Part shown: positions 62,824 through 64,000 of the stretch, piece after piece
Position numbering within the stretch: the stretch's first letter is position 1
Layout of the letters: each line of letters starts with the position of its first letter
Source of the DNA: Paramagnetospirillum kuznetsovii
Lineage (GTDB): Bacteria > Pseudomonadota > Alphaproteobacteria > Rhodospirillales > Magnetospirillaceae
DNA: 64,000 bases
NCBI RefSeq assembly: GCF_003284725.1
Contig: NZ_PGTO01000009.1
Location: 62,001 to 126,000 of the forward strand
Direction of reading: 5' to 3'
Translations under genes and position numbers: made by a program
Notes under the pieces: generated by a model
Databases searched by the model: none
Told to the model about the DNA's origin: nothing
What the model saw: only the letters and a program-made list of their open reading frames with translations

Positions 62824-62847
62824 TGGAAGACGGAACACACATCATCA

Positions 62848-62970
62848 CCCTCTCCCCTCCGTGGGAGAGGGCCGGGGTGAGGGGGCTTACGCGCGGCATC
62901 GCGGACATGAGTCGATCCCGACCCCTCACCCGGCGGCTTTGCCGCCACCCTCTCCCGCAAGGGGAGAGGG
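62848..62970. repeat. CCCTCTCCC inverted-repeat element, copy 2
   Basis: Arms as in copy 1, but the right arm contains an additional GGCGGC-TTT-GCCGCC hairpin near 62931-62946. It ends GGGGAGAGGG at 62970, directly before the TetR gene. Confidence 0.8.
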
Positions 62971-62989
62971 AATGGATGGACGCGATGTG

Positions 62990-63643
62990 ATGAACCACGA
63001 TGTCAAATCCCAGGTTTCCGACGAAGCGCTGGTGGCCCGCCGTCGCGCCCAGATCGTCGCCGCCGCCACCGAGCTGTTTTCCCATCAGGGCTTCTATCGC
63101 ACCACCATTCAGGACGTGGCCAAGAAGGCCGGGGTGAGCGCCGGGCTCATCTATCAATACGTCACCGACAAGGAGGACGTGCTGCTGCTGGTGCTGCTCA
63201 GCGTGCTGGACTCCTACAAGACCGAGATTCCCGCCGCCATCGCCGGGCTGACCGATCCGTTGGAACGGTTCTGGGCCGCCATCGGCGCCTATTGCCGGGT
63301 GGTGGATCAGCGGCGCGAGGCCACCGTGCTGGCCTACCGCTCCACCAAGTCGCTGCCCGACGACCGGCGCGAACTGATCAAGCAATCCGAGATCGAGACC
63401 AACGGCATGATCGCCGCCTGCCTGTCCGACTGCGTCAAGGCCGGGCTGATGCGCGACGTCAAGGTGGAACTGGTGACCTATCAGTTGGTGACCTTCGCCC
63501 ATAGCTGGGCGCTCAAGCACTGGCGCCTCAAGGAGGTGTGCGGCCTCGAGGAGTACATCGCCGAGGGCTTCGACTTCTTCGCCCAGGCGCTGCTGACGCC
63601 AAAGGGCCGCCGCCATCAGGCAAAAATCCATGGGAGGACATGA
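62990..63643 (+). CDS. TetR-family transcriptional regulator
   Basis: A 217-residue repressor-type protein. The N-terminal DNA-binding domain has RRAQIVAAATELFSHQGF and the HTH TIQDVAKKAGVSAGLIYQYV. The C-terminal domain resembles TetR regulators of CoA-thioester metabolism. The start is uncertain: ATG 62990, or ATG 62972 that has a GGGGAG five bases upstream supplied by the repeat. It is a good candidate for binding the operators at 58115-58151 and 58956-58971. The stop overlaps the next ORF. Confidence 0.87.
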   Translation: MNHDVKSQVSDEALVARRRAQIVAAATELFSHQGFYRTTIQDVAKKAGVSAGLIYQYVTDKEDVLLLVLLSVLDSYKTEIPAAIAGLTDPLERFWAAIGAYCRVVDQRREATVLAYRSTKSLPDDRRELIKQSEIETNGMIAACLSDCVKAGLMRDVKVELVTYQLVTFAHSWALKHWRLKEVCGLEEYIAEGFDFFAQALLTPKGRRHQAKIHGRT

Positions 63644-63645
63644 GC

Positions 63646-64000
63646 ATGCATCTGCCCGGCGGGCCGAGCGCCCATGTGGACAAGTTCGCCCGCGACCTGC
63701 TGCCGCCGCCGGATCTGTGGCCGGTTTTCGATTATTCCGCGCCCCATCTCAAGGATTATCCCGACCGGATCAATGCCGCCGTCACCCTGCTGGATCAGGC
63801 GGTGGCCGACGGCTTCGGCGACAAGGTGGTGTTCCATTACGGTGAGGGGAGCTGGACCTATGCCCAGTTGCTGGACAAGGCCGAACGCATCGCCCGCGTG
63901 CTGGTGGAGGATTTCGGTCTGGTGCCGGGCAACCGGGTGCTGATGCGATCGGGCAACACCCCCATGGTGGCGGCCTGCTGGCTGGCGGTGCTGAAGGCAG
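63646..64000 (+). CDS. Aryl-CoA ligase (2-aminobenzoate-CoA ligase-like), 3' part off the window
   Basis: N-terminal 118 residues of an AMP-forming CoA ligase. HVDKFARDLLPPPDLWP, SWTYAQLLDKAERIARVL and PGNRVLMRSGNTPM resemble 2-aminobenzoate/benzoate-CoA ligases. No stop before base 64000. GGAGG (63633-63637) fits ATG 63646 better than an in-frame ATG at 63640. It would activate the aromatic acid that the upstream genes degrade. Confidence 0.8.
   Translation, partial: MHLPGGPSAHVDKFARDLLPPPDLWPVFDYSAPHLKDYPDRINAAVTLLDQAVADGFGDKVVFHYGEGSWTYAQLLDKAERIARVLVEDFGLVPGNRVLMRSGNTPMVAACWLAVLKA

Overview
The window is high-GC, gene-dense DNA (about 65% by eye) from an alphaproteobacterium, most likely a Rhodospirillales organism of the Magnetospirillum/Paramagnetospirillum type. 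The basis is the gene content: a Wsp-like chemosensory operon, Rnf complex with ApbE, Calvin/pentose-phosphate genes, and a CoA-dependent aromatic acid cluster. It is also the tight operons with ATGA/TGATG overlaps and several families of GC-rich intergenic palindromes. The genus is an inference; no marker such as 16S or a magnetosome gene is present. I see no phage, insertion sequence or CRISPR array.

Layout. 1-8306 (+): chemosensory operon cheR(TPR)-cheW-PilJ-type MCP-cheA(REC)-cheB-REC-REC histidine kinase. It resembles a Wsp/alternative-function system, but the expected REC-GGDEF output is replaced by a hybrid kinase. 8300-10302: ammonium transporter with a sigma54-like promoter, tRNA-Asp, and a 58-residue DUF4169 protein. 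10463-19631: PAS3-GGDEF-EAL protein, CYTH-CHAD protein, SHOCT/SPOR lipoprotein, tandem universal stress protein, hydrolase, a methyltransferase-like protein and an orphan TRAP receptor. 19704-25770 (-): pstSCAB-phoU-phoB with a four-repeat Pho box. 25773-31458 (-): CorA/ZntB channel, a low-GC PIN-protein cassette, rpe, fba and tkt. 31770-37213: flagellin-like/FlaG-like pair, stand-alone RAM protein with a DEAD-box helicase, two hydrolases and an unknown protein. 37410-46261 (-): AsmA, a membrane protein and a catalytically degenerate GGDEF-EAL-like protein in one overlapping operon; then gamma carbonic anhydrase, argC, a TolA/TonB-like protein and an MFS transporter. 46449-47808: dctA and its terminator.

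47827-55125 (-): the electron-transport operon apbE-rseC-rnfABCDGE-rnfH plus a 138-residue unknown. ApbE is expected to flavinylate RnfG and RnfD. 55500-57689: esterase, a second copy of the methyltransferase family and a PaaI thioesterase. 57690-58163: a three-layer nest of inverted repeats, then a tandem TetR-type operator.

58164-64000 (+): a CoA-thioester degradation cluster: two crotonases, two short-chain dehydrogenases, an acyl-CoA dehydrogenase, a TetR regulator and the start of an aryl-CoA ligase. Its content and order look like the aerobic 2-aminobenzoyl-CoA (anthranilate) pathway. The ring-attacking monooxygenase/reductase would lie beyond the right edge.
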